Of a DNA stretch of 64,000 bases, positions 1 to 8,825 are shown one piece after another. The notes beneath the pieces are model-generated. The model was given only the letters and a program-made list of their open reading frames with translations. It was not told the DNA's origin and searched no databases. Numbering within the stretch: the stretch's first letter is position 1; each line of letters opens with the position of its first letter. A program made the translations under genes and the position numbers. Source of the stretch: Crocinitomicaceae bacterium (GTDB lineage: Bacteria > Bacteroidota > Bacteroidia > Flavobacteriales_D > Sanyastnellaceae); NCBI GenBank assembly GCA_002700285.1, contig PACT01000019.1:1-64000 (forward strand), written 5' to 3'.

Positions 1-50
1 GACCCCTGGTACCACAAACCAGTGCTCTAACCAACTGAGCTATATCCACC
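1..50 (-). tRNA. tRNA-His (anticodon GTG), 3' part truncated by the window edge
   Basis: Reverse complement GGTGGATATAGCTCAGTTGGTTAGAGCACTGGTTTGTGGTACCAGGGGTC has the acceptor 5' strand, D-arm, and anticodon stem CTGGT/ACCAG with loop TTGTGGT (GTG). Confidence 0.93.
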
Positions 51-122
51 ATAATCCCCGAAGGGGGTGCAAATATAAACTTAAGTTTTGTTAGTACAAG
101 TAAATGTGCCAAATTTGTCGTC

Positions 123-1355
123 ATGGAAAATGCCCAAGGAATTAGAGTCTTGCATATTGCAAGTTGGTATCCAAGCAAGGTTCACGATTCATTGGGGAAC
201 TTCATACAGAGACATATCGCAGCAATAGCCACAAAGCATAAAAGCGAGGTTTGGTATGCCTCACCCGTCTCGAATGAAAGTCCGTTGATGGGACGTTCGG
301 AAGTGAGAAAAGGTGACGGATTTTTAGAACGTATTGTGTATCCGAAAGCGACCAAACCAGGTTCTATCGCAGTGACTAGATCGCTGTTAAAGATGGTTCC
401 TGGAGAAGAAATATCAATGCCCGATTTGGTGCACCTCCACGTTGCATTTCCGGCTGGAAGAGCCGCAAGAATTTTGGCTGAGAGCTGGGATGTCCCGCTC
501 ATCATCACAGAACATTGGACCGCATATCACGATTCACAACACATCCCATTGTGGCGTCGCATTTCGATGAGACGGACGGCCGCATATGCATCCGCGTTCT
601 GTCCTGTGACTGCACAGCTGGGTGCAAAAATGCACGCGTTTAAAATGGTCAACATCGGAGGTGCAAGCAACTATGTAACTGTCCCAAACGTTGTGGATAC
701 AGACCGTTTCAAGCCATCCCTAGAAAAAGGCACAACGGATGATGGATTCAGGATTTTACATGTCAGTTCTCTTGATGAAAGCCAAAAAAACATCACTGGA
801 ATCTTACATGCCTTATCTGCCCTCAGGACATCTCACCCGGATTTTAAATTCTCAGCGAAATTTATGGGTGGAAGCGATCCTGAACGATTGACAAAACTGC
901 GTCACTATGCCGCGTCTATGAATCTGACCGAACCTTGTGTATCGTTTTCTGGGCCTCAAAACATTGAGGAGGTCGCCCAAGGGATGCAGAGGGCAGATGC
1001 TTTGGTACTTTTCAGTAGAAAAGAAAATTTCCCATGCGTGATCGCAGAAGCATGGGCAACAGGAATTCCCGTTATTTCGACTGACGTCGGAGGGATTTCT
1101 GAACACCTCACAGAAAATTGTGGGCGAGGAATTCTTATCCCCAACGAAGATGAAAAGGCCTTGAGGTCTGCATTGCTGAAGCTCGGGACTGAAGTTAAAA
1201 TCGCTCCTGTCGACATCAGAAAATACGCAGTCGATCATTTCAGCATCGAAGCTGTGGCGAATGCCTATGATAAAGTGTATCGAGAAGCACTGGAAGAACG
1301 TCGTGATTCTCACGAGGGAAATGACGAAACCATAGACAGTGACACGTCGATTTAA
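123..1355 (+). CDS. glycosyltransferase family 4 protein
   Basis: ORF with GT4-like features (VLHIASWYPS N-terminus; ENFPCVIAEAWATGIPVISTDVGGISE C-terminal donor-binding motif). Confidence 0.9.
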   Translation: MENAQGIRVLHIASWYPSKVHDSLGNFIQRHIAAIATKHKSEVWYASPVSNESPLMGRSEVRKGDGFLERIVYPKATKPGSIAVTRSLLKMVPGEEISMPDLVHLHVAFPAGRAARILAESWDVPLIITEHWTAYHDSQHIPLWRRISMRRTAAYASAFCPVTAQLGAKMHAFKMVNIGGASNYVTVPNVVDTDRFKPSLEKGTTDDGFRILHVSSLDESQKNITGILHALSALRTSHPDFKFSAKFMGGSDPERLTKLRHYAASMNLTEPCVSFSGPQNIEEVAQGMQRADALVLFSRKENFPCVIAEAWATGIPVISTDVGGISEHLTENCGRGILIPNEDEKALRSALLKLGTEVKIAPVDIRKYAVDHFSIEAVANAYDKVYREALEERRDSHEGNDETIDSDTSI

Positions 1356-1357
1356 CG

Positions 1358-2563
1358 TTGAAGATTATTTCTGACATATCACACTCCATTGGAGCGAGAT
1401 TGATTCTCATGGCCGTGACTTTGACGACCGTACTCTTGAACAGTCACTTCCTCGGAGACACAGGACTTGGAGAGGTCGCTCTCTTGCAGTTTGGCCTCTT
1501 GCTCGTCACGGGAATGGCGGGATTTGTCGCTTCCGGTGCTGTTGTGTATGTCAGACGATCGCATCGTGCGCGAGATATTCGAAAAGTGGCGTATCTGTGG
1601 TGTGGCGTTTCTGCAATTGTAGCGTCTGAGATCGGAGTCGAGTTGGATGTCATTCCCTCAGAGTGGTTATACGCTTCTGCCGGCCTGGGGCTTCTTCAAA
1701 GCTTGGTGGTTTTTCATTCTCAGCTTCTCATCGCGTCGGGCAGAATTCGTTCAAACAATTACCTCCAAATCGCCCAAACCTCCACCCTGCTTCTGTCTGT
1801 ATTTGTGACCTACATCCTTTTCGACATCGCCACGCCCAGAGGCTTTATGTGGGCCCTGACAGGCGCACTCACTGTGACGTTGCTGTATTCTCTCTTTGCA
1901 TTAAAAGGAAGCTGGGAAGAAGGCCCAACATCTGGGAAAGAAGATAAGAATGCGCCCGGAGGACTTCTTTTAAAATATGGTGCGCAGGGTTCTACAGGTT
2001 CTGTGCTTCAGCTCCTTACGAACAGAGCAAACCTCTCGCTGCTGGATCATTTTATCGGGGCGGCCGGCGCAGGCGTTTATTCAGTGGTGTATTATGGCGT
2101 AGAAGCGGTTTGGACTGTCGCAAGAGCCCTCGCTCCCATTGTAAATACTGAGGTAGCTTCTGCTTCCTCGCGGGAAGCACGATATTCAATCACCAGAAGA
2201 TATCTGCACCGCACCCTTCTTTTAACACTTCCCTTGGCCCTCCTCGCAGGGCTCATTCCGGAATCTATATATACATGGATTTTTGGAATCGAAGGTATTT
2301 CCCTGCCACTTCGCATCCTCATTCCGGGCATGTTGGCCGGCGCAACATCGAGCATACTCGCCCACCACCTGAGTGCCATAGGCCTCCACAAATGGAATGC
2401 CATAACCTCTGGAATCGGGCTATTCGTTCTGGTGGGTGTGGGATGGTTTGTTGTTCCTTTATATGGGGTTCCTGGCGCCGCGTTTGCAGCTTCATGTGCT
2501 TATTTGGCCCAAACCTCAGGCCTTGCAATCGCCTTCTTTAAAACAGATCGGAAAGAGCGTTGA
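1358..2563 (+). CDS. polysaccharide flippase-like multi-pass membrane protein (MATE/PST-like), TTG start
   Basis: 401 aa hydrophobic multi-TM ORF directly after a glycosyltransferase; no ATG near the N-terminus. Confidence 0.75.
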   Translation: MKIISDISHSIGARLILMAVTLTTVLLNSHFLGDTGLGEVALLQFGLLLVTGMAGFVASGAVVYVRRSHRARDIRKVAYLWCGVSAIVASEIGVELDVIPSEWLYASAGLGLLQSLVVFHSQLLIASGRIRSNNYLQIAQTSTLLLSVFVTYILFDIATPRGFMWALTGALTVTLLYSLFALKGSWEEGPTSGKEDKNAPGGLLLKYGAQGSTGSVLQLLTNRANLSLLDHFIGAAGAGVYSVVYYGVEAVWTVARALAPIVNTEVASASSREARYSITRRYLHRTLLLTLPLALLAGLIPESIYTWIFGIEGISLPLRILIPGMLAGATSSILAHHLSAIGLHKWNAITSGIGLFVLVGVGWFVVPLYGVPGAAFAASCAYLAQTSGLAIAFFKTDRKER

Positions 2564-3251
2564 CCCCCACAGGACGTGTGACTTCGAAGCCCTCGCCAGA
2601 AGTAAATCCACATGGCCTGCCCATACTTAAGTGCCTTCCCTTGACAAGCTCCATAAATTCAGGTGAAGATATCGGTGTCTCGGGTTCAGATGAGTTCTTG
2701 TCAAAAAACTGAGAACCATATGCGAGAATCGATTTCATCTTGATGTCTTCAAAACCGGAAATATCTACAACCACATCCGGAACTCTTGCATGGTCCTGAA
2801 TATAGTGATAAATCGCATCGGGCCTGTGAACGTCATCTGTTTCGCCAGTCACACATTTGACAAGACCCGATAAAAAAGAGGCTTGAATCACAAGTTCTGC
2901 GCCTTTTCCATGGTCGGGATGCCTATCTTCTATTGCATTTGCAATGACGATTTTAGGCCTGTACCTCCTGATCACTTTCACTACTTCCAACAAAGATGCC
3001 TCATCGCATTGAAAAAACCCATCTTTCAGTTTCAGATTGACTCTTTCCTCCACACCTAAAATCTCAGCCGCAGATGTCGCCTCTTGGTGTCTGATTTCTG
3101 GTGTCCCTCTCGTACCGAGTTCTCCCCGTGTAAGATCTACTATGACAACCTTCAGGCCTTGGGAAACCATCTTTGCCACAGTCCCTCCTGCACTAAGTTC
3201 AATATCATCAGGATGGGCTCCAAAAACCACAACGTCGTATCGATTATTCAT
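2538..3251 (-). CDS. bshB1: bacillithiol biosynthesis deacetylase BshB1 (PIG-L family)
   Basis: FGAHPDDIELSAGGT and HPDHGKGAELV motifs of PIG-L/BshB deacetylases. Confidence 0.88.
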   Translation of the reverse strand: MNNRYDVVVFGAHPDDIELSAGGTVAKMVSQGLKVVIVDLTRGELGTRGTPEIRHQEATSAAEILGVEERVNLKLKDGFFQCDEASLLEVVKVIRRYRPKIVIANAIEDRHPDHGKGAELVIQASFLSGLVKCVTGETDDVHRPDAIYHYIQDHARVPDVVVDISGFEDIKMKSILAYGSQFFDKNSSEPETPISSPEFMELVKGRHLSMGRPCGFTSGEGFEVTRPVGVNALSDLF

Positions 3252-3255
3252 GTCA

Positions 3256-3263
3256 CAAAGCTA
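3256..3263 (-). promoter_or_regulatory. -7 box TAGCTTTG of bshB1, 4 nt before ATG
   Basis: Minus strand reads TAGCTTTG-TGAC-ATG. Confidence 0.6.
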
Positions 3264-3284
3264 CGCCTCTCAAGACGACACACG

Positions 3285-3292
3285 TACATTTG
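3285..3292 (+). promoter_or_regulatory. -7 box TACATTTG of idi, 7 nt before ATG
   Basis: TACATTTG-TCATTCG-ATG. Confidence 0.6.
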
Positions 3293-3299
3293 TCATTCG

Positions 3300-3836
3300 A
3301 TGAGCACAGACATAGAAAAAGTGATTCTTGTTGACCGTTTCGACAACGAACTGGGCACCATGGAAAAGATGGCAGCACATAGGTCTGGAGGAACACTTCA
3401 CCGCGCGTTCTCTGTCTTTGTTTTCAACACTGCAGGAGAAATGCTTTTACAACAAAGAGCCCTCTCCAAGTATCACAGTGGCGGACTGTATACAAATACG
3501 TGCTGTAGCCACCCGAGACCCCATGAAGCTATTTCCGATGCCGCGAACAGACGTCTTCTAGAAGAAATGGGCATGCGTTGCGCACTTCAAGAGATTTTTT
3601 CGTTCGAGTACAAAGCCAACCTGGACAATGGTCTGACAGAGTGGGAATTGGACCATGTTTTCATCGGAAAAAGCGACAGCACTCCCGTCATCAACCCGTT
3701 GGAGGTCGAGTGTTTCGAATATGTAACTGTGGACTGGCTTGTCAAGGATTTGGTCTCAAGACCAAACCGCTATACAGCGTGGTTTAAAGTAAGTGTAGAC
3801 AAGGTTATAGAAGCGCAGAGGGACGCCTGGAAATGA
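3300..3836 (+). CDS. idi: isopentenyl-diphosphate delta-isomerase, type I (NUDIX fold)
   Basis: LHRAFSVFVFN, NTCCSHPRP and RLLEEMGM motifs. Start placed at ATG 3300 rather than the ORF-track extension at 3084. Confidence 0.92.
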   Translation: MSTDIEKVILVDRFDNELGTMEKMAAHRSGGTLHRAFSVFVFNTAGEMLLQQRALSKYHSGGLYTNTCCSHPRPHEAISDAANRRLLEEMGMRCALQEIFSFEYKANLDNGLTEWELDHVFIGKSDSTPVINPLEVECFEYVTVDWLVKDLVSRPNRYTAWFKVSVDKVIEAQRDAWK

Positions 3837-3843
3837 GTCTGCT

Positions 3844-4902
3844 TTAATATGAAAATACAGCAGAAACTGGCCTGTGATCACTAAGTTCTAATGGATAAGT
3901 ATGAAACTCGTGAAGCTCAAAACGCTCTGAGTAAAGGATGTAATCTATCCTTAGGCCTGAGACATCTCCGACATAAGTAGAACCCAATCCCTCTCCCCCT
4001 TTTGAGAAAGCGTCAAAAAGCGGCCATGAATCAGATACTTTTAATGTCGTCAGCGCAAACGATACGGGGGTGTCGTTGAAGTCTCCCAATAAAATGACGG
4101 GGTGTGGACTTGTATCTAACGCTTCACGTAAGGCACGGGCTTGCGTGGCACGTGCCACATACGCAGAGGATAAGGTCGAGAATAGCCTTTTACGCTGTTC
4201 CGAATCAGGTCCTTCCCTTACGGCTTGATAATCTCCTCCCTCAAGGCCCACAGATTGCAGATGGACATTAAAAATTCTCACCGTATCTCCATTCTGAACT
4301 AAATCGGCAAAAATCCCACGTGGTATATCCTCTCCAGGGGCATACCACGGACCGTAAGTCGCGATGTTTAAAGAGGTTGCAATGGCTGGACCAGAACCTC
4401 TTTTATTGATGACTATTTCTTTCGTGCCAAGCGCATTTGACACCGTGCGTTTCATCGACGCGGGCAATTCCTGAAAACACATCACATCGAATTTGTTTTC
4501 GGAAAGCCAAGAAACAATATCATCCCGTGTTTTGTCACCCTCTAGCCACTTATACTCATCCATCCTTCGCACATTGTAGGTCCCTATAGAAAGTTCATTG
4601 GACTCAGCGCTCACTTCAGAATACGTCCCCCATCCTCCGATGGTAAGGATGACGCTATTTTGAATCCAAAACATGAGCAATACAGGCCAAATCATTCCCT
4701 TCCAATCTCTCCGTAACAATCGCAAGACGACGCCCAGCGAAAACAACAAAAGCGCAGCGGGAAAAACTAAACCACAGAAAGCGAGAAAAGGGACTAATTC
4801 GGGAGAGATAACCTCCGACAGTTTGGCACCTGCGACGAGTGCACCAGCAGGACCGAGAATAAACGTATCTATTCCAAATCGCGACTTCCTTTTCTTTCCC
4901 AC
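3844..4902 (-). CDS. endonuclease/exonuclease/phosphatase family membrane-anchored protein
   Basis: GTYNVRRMD, FQELP, GDFNDTP and SDHRPV motifs of the EEP superfamily; N-terminal TM segments. Confidence 0.87.
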   Translation of the reverse strand: MGKKRKSRFGIDTFILGPAGALVAGAKLSEVISPELVPFLAFCGLVFPAALLLFSLGVVLRLLRRDWKGMIWPVLLMFWIQNSVILTIGGWGTYSEVSAESNELSIGTYNVRRMDEYKWLEGDKTRDDIVSWLSENKFDVMCFQELPASMKRTVSNALGTKEIVINKRGSGPAIATSLNIATYGPWYAPGEDIPRGIFADLVQNGDTVRIFNVHLQSVGLEGGDYQAVREGPDSEQRKRLFSTLSSAYVARATQARALREALDTSPHPVILLGDFNDTPVSFALTTLKVSDSWPLFDAFSKGGEGLGSTYVGDVSGLRIDYILYSERFELHEFHTYPLELSDHRPVSAVFSY

Positions 4903-4903
4903 C

Positions 4904-5866
4904 CTATCTGTTTGACTGATTAAATAGAAATTGCTTCTCCTCTTTCGTCAGGTGATCATATCCGTGCCTTGAAATCTTTTCTAAAATCAAGTCCAAACGT
5001 TTTGCCTTCTCCCGTTTTTCTAGATTGAACTCCGCGTCGCTTTTCGGAACCCGAGAGGTCGCACTGGAGCCCGCTTTTTTCTTCCAATTGCTGTTGCGCC
5101 AAAACTTGAGTTTTGGGCCCAACTTCCCCTTTGATGGAAGGCGAGTCATAATAAAATCCAAAACAGTTTCGAGCCAGCCCGCCAAGTTTATGCCCTTGCG
5201 ACCCAACGTAACAAGCATATACCCAAAAAATGCACCCCCGAGATGGGCTATTTTCCCTCCATCATTCACGCCATCTCCTTGACTTAAACCGAAATAATCA
5301 AACAACACGTAGGCCAGTGCGATGTACTTGAGTTGAACAGATCCAAACAAGATGAATCTCACTTTTCTATTGGGGTTGAGTGTGGCAGCAGCAGTGAATA
5401 TGGACAACACCGCAGCAGAAGAACCCAGTGCAAATGATACGGTATCGGATGAAATTTGTGATGTTAACCCGGGCAGGATATTAAAGGCCAAAATGTAGAA
5501 TAAAAATCCCGCAAGACCACCTGTTAAATATGTGCTCAACAACCGGCGTGACCCTACCTCTGCCTGATACATACTCCCCATCCACCAAAGCAGTATCATG
5601 TTAAAAATCAGATGGAAAATCTCAGTATGGGCAAACATATGTGTGAAAACCGACCACGGTCTGCGCATCAAAACGTCAACATCAGACGTCGTCGCAAGCC
5701 CGAAACAATCTTTAATCCCCACAGAGAATTCTACACCACCAAGTTTTGTGAAAATCAACGCTGCATTCACAAGGACAAATACAACGACATTCACCCATAT
5801 CAAGCGATATAGCATACTCCCAGATGTCCAACTCCTTTTAATGTCTTCCCACATACCGTCTAACAT
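4904..5866 (-). CDS. rhomboid family intramembrane serine protease
   Basis: HTEIFHLIFNMILLWWMG, LGSSAAV and HLGGAFFGY in a multi-TM ORF. Confidence 0.85.
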   Translation of the reverse strand: MLDGMWEDIKRSWTSGSMLYRLIWVNVVVFVLVNAALIFTKLGGVEFSVGIKDCFGLATTSDVDVLMRRPWSVFTHMFAHTEIFHLIFNMILLWWMGSMYQAEVGSRRLLSTYLTGGLAGFLFYILAFNILPGLTSQISSDTVSFALGSSAAVLSIFTAAATLNPNRKVRFILFGSVQLKYIALAYVLFDYFGLSQGDGVNDGGKIAHLGGAFFGYMLVTLGRKGINLAGWLETVLDFIMTRLPSKGKLGPKLKFWRNSNWKKKAGSSATSRVPKSDAEFNLEKREKAKRLDLILEKISRHGYDHLTKEEKQFLFNQSNR

Positions 5867-5877
5867 TTTCTATTTTT

Positions 5878-6603
5878 TCAATAAAAATTTTGGCGATCTC
5901 TTTGCCACTTTTTGATGAGAATATAGCCGATCAGCATTCCTCCAAGGTGGGCGAAATGCGCAACATTGTCCCCAGGATTATTCTGAAAAGCCATCCAGAG
6001 TTCTATGGCCCCATATCCGATCACGAAATATTTTGCTTTAATCGGAATAGGGGGGAAAAGCAACATAAGTTCTGTATTGGGAAACAACATCCCGAAAGCC
6101 AATAATATTCCAAACACTGCCCCTGATGCGCCAACAGTGGGAATATTTAGTGAAATATTTGCGCTCCCCATTAAAATATCCGAATAATTCTTGCCTTGTT
6201 GAAGAAGGCCGTACCCCTCAGTTAGGATGAGATCAACCCCCTCTTGCGGAATGTCTGAAAACATTGAGTTTACACGAATATAGGCGACGAACATTTGAAT
6301 AAGTCCCGCGCCAACTCCCGTGGCCATATAGTAAATGAGAAAGCGTTTGGGATCCCAAACCCTTTCAAGGGCACTCCCAAATACAAAAAGCGCAAACATA
6401 TTGAAGAGAAGATGCGTGAATGAAGCATGCATAAACATGTAGGTCACCATTTGATGAGGCTGAAAACCCAGGCTTTGAAATGAATGCAAGCCCAGAAAGT
6501 CCGACAATTGAATGCCCTTTGACCCAAACGCCAAGGTTGCGATAAAAAACAGCCCATTAATAATTAACAGGTTTTTGACGATCGGCGTAATTCTATCAAA
6601 CAT
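5878..6603 (-). CDS. rhomboid family intramembrane serine protease
   Basis: HASFTHLLFNMFALFVFG, GASGAVFG (GxSG) and HLGGMLIGYIL. Confidence 0.93.
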   Translation of the reverse strand: MFDRITPIVKNLLIINGLFFIATLAFGSKGIQLSDFLGLHSFQSLGFQPHQMVTYMFMHASFTHLLFNMFALFVFGSALERVWDPKRFLIYYMATGVGAGLIQMFVAYIRVNSMFSDIPQEGVDLILTEGYGLLQQGKNYSDILMGSANISLNIPTVGASGAVFGILLAFGMLFPNTELMLLFPPIPIKAKYFVIGYGAIELWMAFQNNPGDNVAHFAHLGGMLIGYILIKKWQRDRQNFY

Positions 6604-8447
6604 TATTTTAATTTTGATTCAATGTGATCTACCGTGATGTTCGTATACACAGCGCGGCCTCTTGCGTCTATGCCTGGGGACTCGCAGTCAAATAGTCGAT
6701 CCACGAGATTGACCATCTCTTCTTTATTCAACGTCACTTTTTTATGGACTGCGGAGGATTCAGCCCAAACCTTCGCCAAGCTCTCTCTCCTGCCCTCTAC
6801 ATCAGTCCAGGTACCGTCTTGTATCGCCTCCAAAACAGAATCAATACAATTCTGTAATTTGTCAGCCATCCCTGAAGGAACAGCAAGGACCTCCAAACCG
6901 CCACTTGGCGATTTGGCAATCACCAGACCGAAGATCTTAAGGACATCAGCCGCTCCGAGAAGAAGATCCATGTCAGCTCGAGATAAAACGACAGGCTCGG
7001 GAAACAACAGTCTCTGAGCGACCTCTTTCTCACCCCCTCTCCCCGCATTTAAAAACCCTTCATATAAAATACGTTCATGGGCCCTTTTTACATCAATGAT
7101 GAGCAAAACGTCATCTTTAGAAGTCACGATATACTTGCTCTTTAGTTGGAATATGTCATCAAAATTCAATGCTGTTGTTCCTTCGGCTATTTCATTTAAA
7201 GGAGACTCCTGTTCAGGCTCGGACACGTCAAAAGCGTGGGTGTTATAAAGCGCATCTATGTCCTTTGGGATGGGGCTGGGCGACTTCCGATAGGGACTTG
7301 ATGTTTGGTGGTGTTCAGGTTGTTTTTCTGAGGGAGAAGATAAAAACGGGTTGTAATCTGTATTCACCTGAACATGTGGTTCAGAGACGAATTTCCCTTG
7401 CGGCAAATCGTCGATCGATATACTCAACTCGGATTCAAAATCCAACGATGGAGATACGTTGTGTTGTCCCAATCCACGTTTAATGGCAGAACGCAGAAAT
7501 GCAAAAATAATTTGATCTTCCTCAAACTTGGCTTCCATCTTCGTCGGGTGAATATTCACATCGACTTTTGATGGGTCGACCTCCAAGAAAATGGTATAGA
7601 GCGGATAGTTACCAGGTGTGAGAACGCCTTCATAGGCCTTCATAATCGCACGATGCATCAGCGGATGCTTAATAAATCTACCGTTAACAAAAAGAAACTG
7701 CTCCCCACGTGTCCGACGAGCAAAAGCAGGCTTACCGACAAATCCTGAAATCTTCACCACGTCCGTTTCTTCATCAATAGGCACCAAACGCTCATCGTGT
7801 TTGACGCCGAAAATAGCAACCACCCTTTGTCTTAAAGTCCCTGGCTTGAGATTAAAAAGGTCGTTGCCATTGCTTTGAAGGCGGAAACTCAGTTGCGGAT
7901 GCGCCATTGCGATCCGTTGGAATTCGTCCACGATATGCCTTACTTCGACTTGGTCAGATTTCAAAAAGTTACGTCTGGCTGGCACGTTGAAAAAGAGATT
8001 CTTGACTGAGAAGGAACTCCCTTCAGCGCAAGAAACAGGCTCACTGTCCGTGAATTCATCCCCTGTAACATCCATTTTCAATCCCAATTCAGAACCTGTT
8101 TCTCGGGTCTTAAGTTCAACATGTGAAATGGCCGAAATGGATGCGAGCGCTTCTCCACGAAACCCTTTTGTCATGAGCGTAAGAAGATCATCTGCAGACG
8201 TAATCTTCGATGTGGCGTGTCGTAAAAAACATTTTCTTGCATTTTCCTCACTCATTCCCTTGCCATTGTCTATGACCTGAATCAACGTTCTTCCAGCATC
8301 CTTGACAAAAACCACAATATCAGTAGCTCCAGCATCGACGGCATTCTCCACCAACTCCTTGACGACAGAAGCAGGGCGGCCTACAACCTCCCCAGCAGCA
8401 ATTTGGTTTGCGACCTGATCAGATAATTGAACGATATAGTCAGCCAT
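6603..8447 (-). CDS. mutL: DNA mismatch repair protein MutL
   Basis: IAAGEVVGRPASVVKELVENAVDAGAT, DNGKGM and RHATSKI GHKL ATPase motifs; MutL C-terminal domain. Confidence 0.96.
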   Translation of the reverse strand: MADYIVQLSDQVANQIAAGEVVGRPASVVKELVENAVDAGATDIVVFVKDAGRTLIQVIDNGKGMSEENARKCFLRHATSKITSADDLLTLMTKGFRGEALASISAISHVELKTRETGSELGLKMDVTGDEFTDSEPVSCAEGSSFSVKNLFFNVPARRNFLKSDQVEVRHIVDEFQRIAMAHPQLSFRLQSNGNDLFNLKPGTLRQRVVAIFGVKHDERLVPIDEETDVVKISGFVGKPAFARRTRGEQFLFVNGRFIKHPLMHRAIMKAYEGVLTPGNYPLYTIFLEVDPSKVDVNIHPTKMEAKFEEDQIIFAFLRSAIKRGLGQHNVSPSLDFESELSISIDDLPQGKFVSEPHVQVNTDYNPFLSSPSEKQPEHHQTSSPYRKSPSPIPKDIDALYNTHAFDVSEPEQESPLNEIAEGTTALNFDDIFQLKSKYIVTSKDDVLLIIDVKRAHERILYEGFLNAGRGGEKEVAQRLLFPEPVVLSRADMDLLLGAADVLKIFGLVIAKSPSGGLEVLAVPSGMADKLQNCIDSVLEAIQDGTWTDVEGRRESLAKVWAESSAVHKKVTLNKEEMVNLVDRLFDCESPGIDARGRAVYTNITVDHIESKLK

Positions 8448-8802
8448 TGTCTCTAATAAATTCTAACATTTTGCCGAATTCAGTTTGTTCCGTCCAGAGT
8501 AAAATTCGATATGCAACATACACCAAAACCACCGCGATTAGAACCACCCGGATGTTCGCCCTTCTGGCATTTTTCCTGACAGCGTCTTTATTCGCACGTG
8601 AATGCCTTCGAAAACTGATGTCAGACACGCGATTGCTTTCTGGTATATTCTCACCCTTTTCGTTTGCAACCTCAGCATCAATTCTACGTTTTCGCTCATC
8701 CCATTCAGGACGACTATCTGGCAGATGACGTGATTTAAAAACGAATGTTCGGGGTTTGGTTCTCACATTGCGGAACATGCCCCGAAGCTTAGGTGCTTCC
8801 AT
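8440..8802 (-). CDS. conserved hypothetical protein with C-terminal TM segment
   Basis: 120 aa ORF overlapping the mutL start; basic N-terminus and one hydrophobic segment. Confidence 0.65.
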   Translation of the reverse strand: MEAPKLRGMFRNVRTKPRTFVFKSRHLPDSRPEWDERKRRIDAEVANEKGENIPESNRVSDISFRRHSRANKDAVRKNARRANIRVVLIAVVLVYVAYRILLWTEQTEFGKMLEFIRDNG

Positions 8803-8825
8803 AGGCGCGAATTTACGCGCATTTC

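Noticed and set aside
852-1313. 153-aa antisense ORF in the glycosyltransferase gene
   Set aside because: No recognisable domain, and it lies wholly inside a confident gene. The same applies to most shorter antisense ORFs in the track.
123-2563. Glycosyltransferase plus flippase considered as a polysaccharide island
   Set aside because: Only two genes are visible, followed directly by housekeeping genes. Too little to call a locus from this window.
3084-3299. N-terminal extension of idi
   Set aside because: Overlaps bshB1 antisense. ATG 3300 gives a normal IDI N-terminus and sits next to a promoter box.
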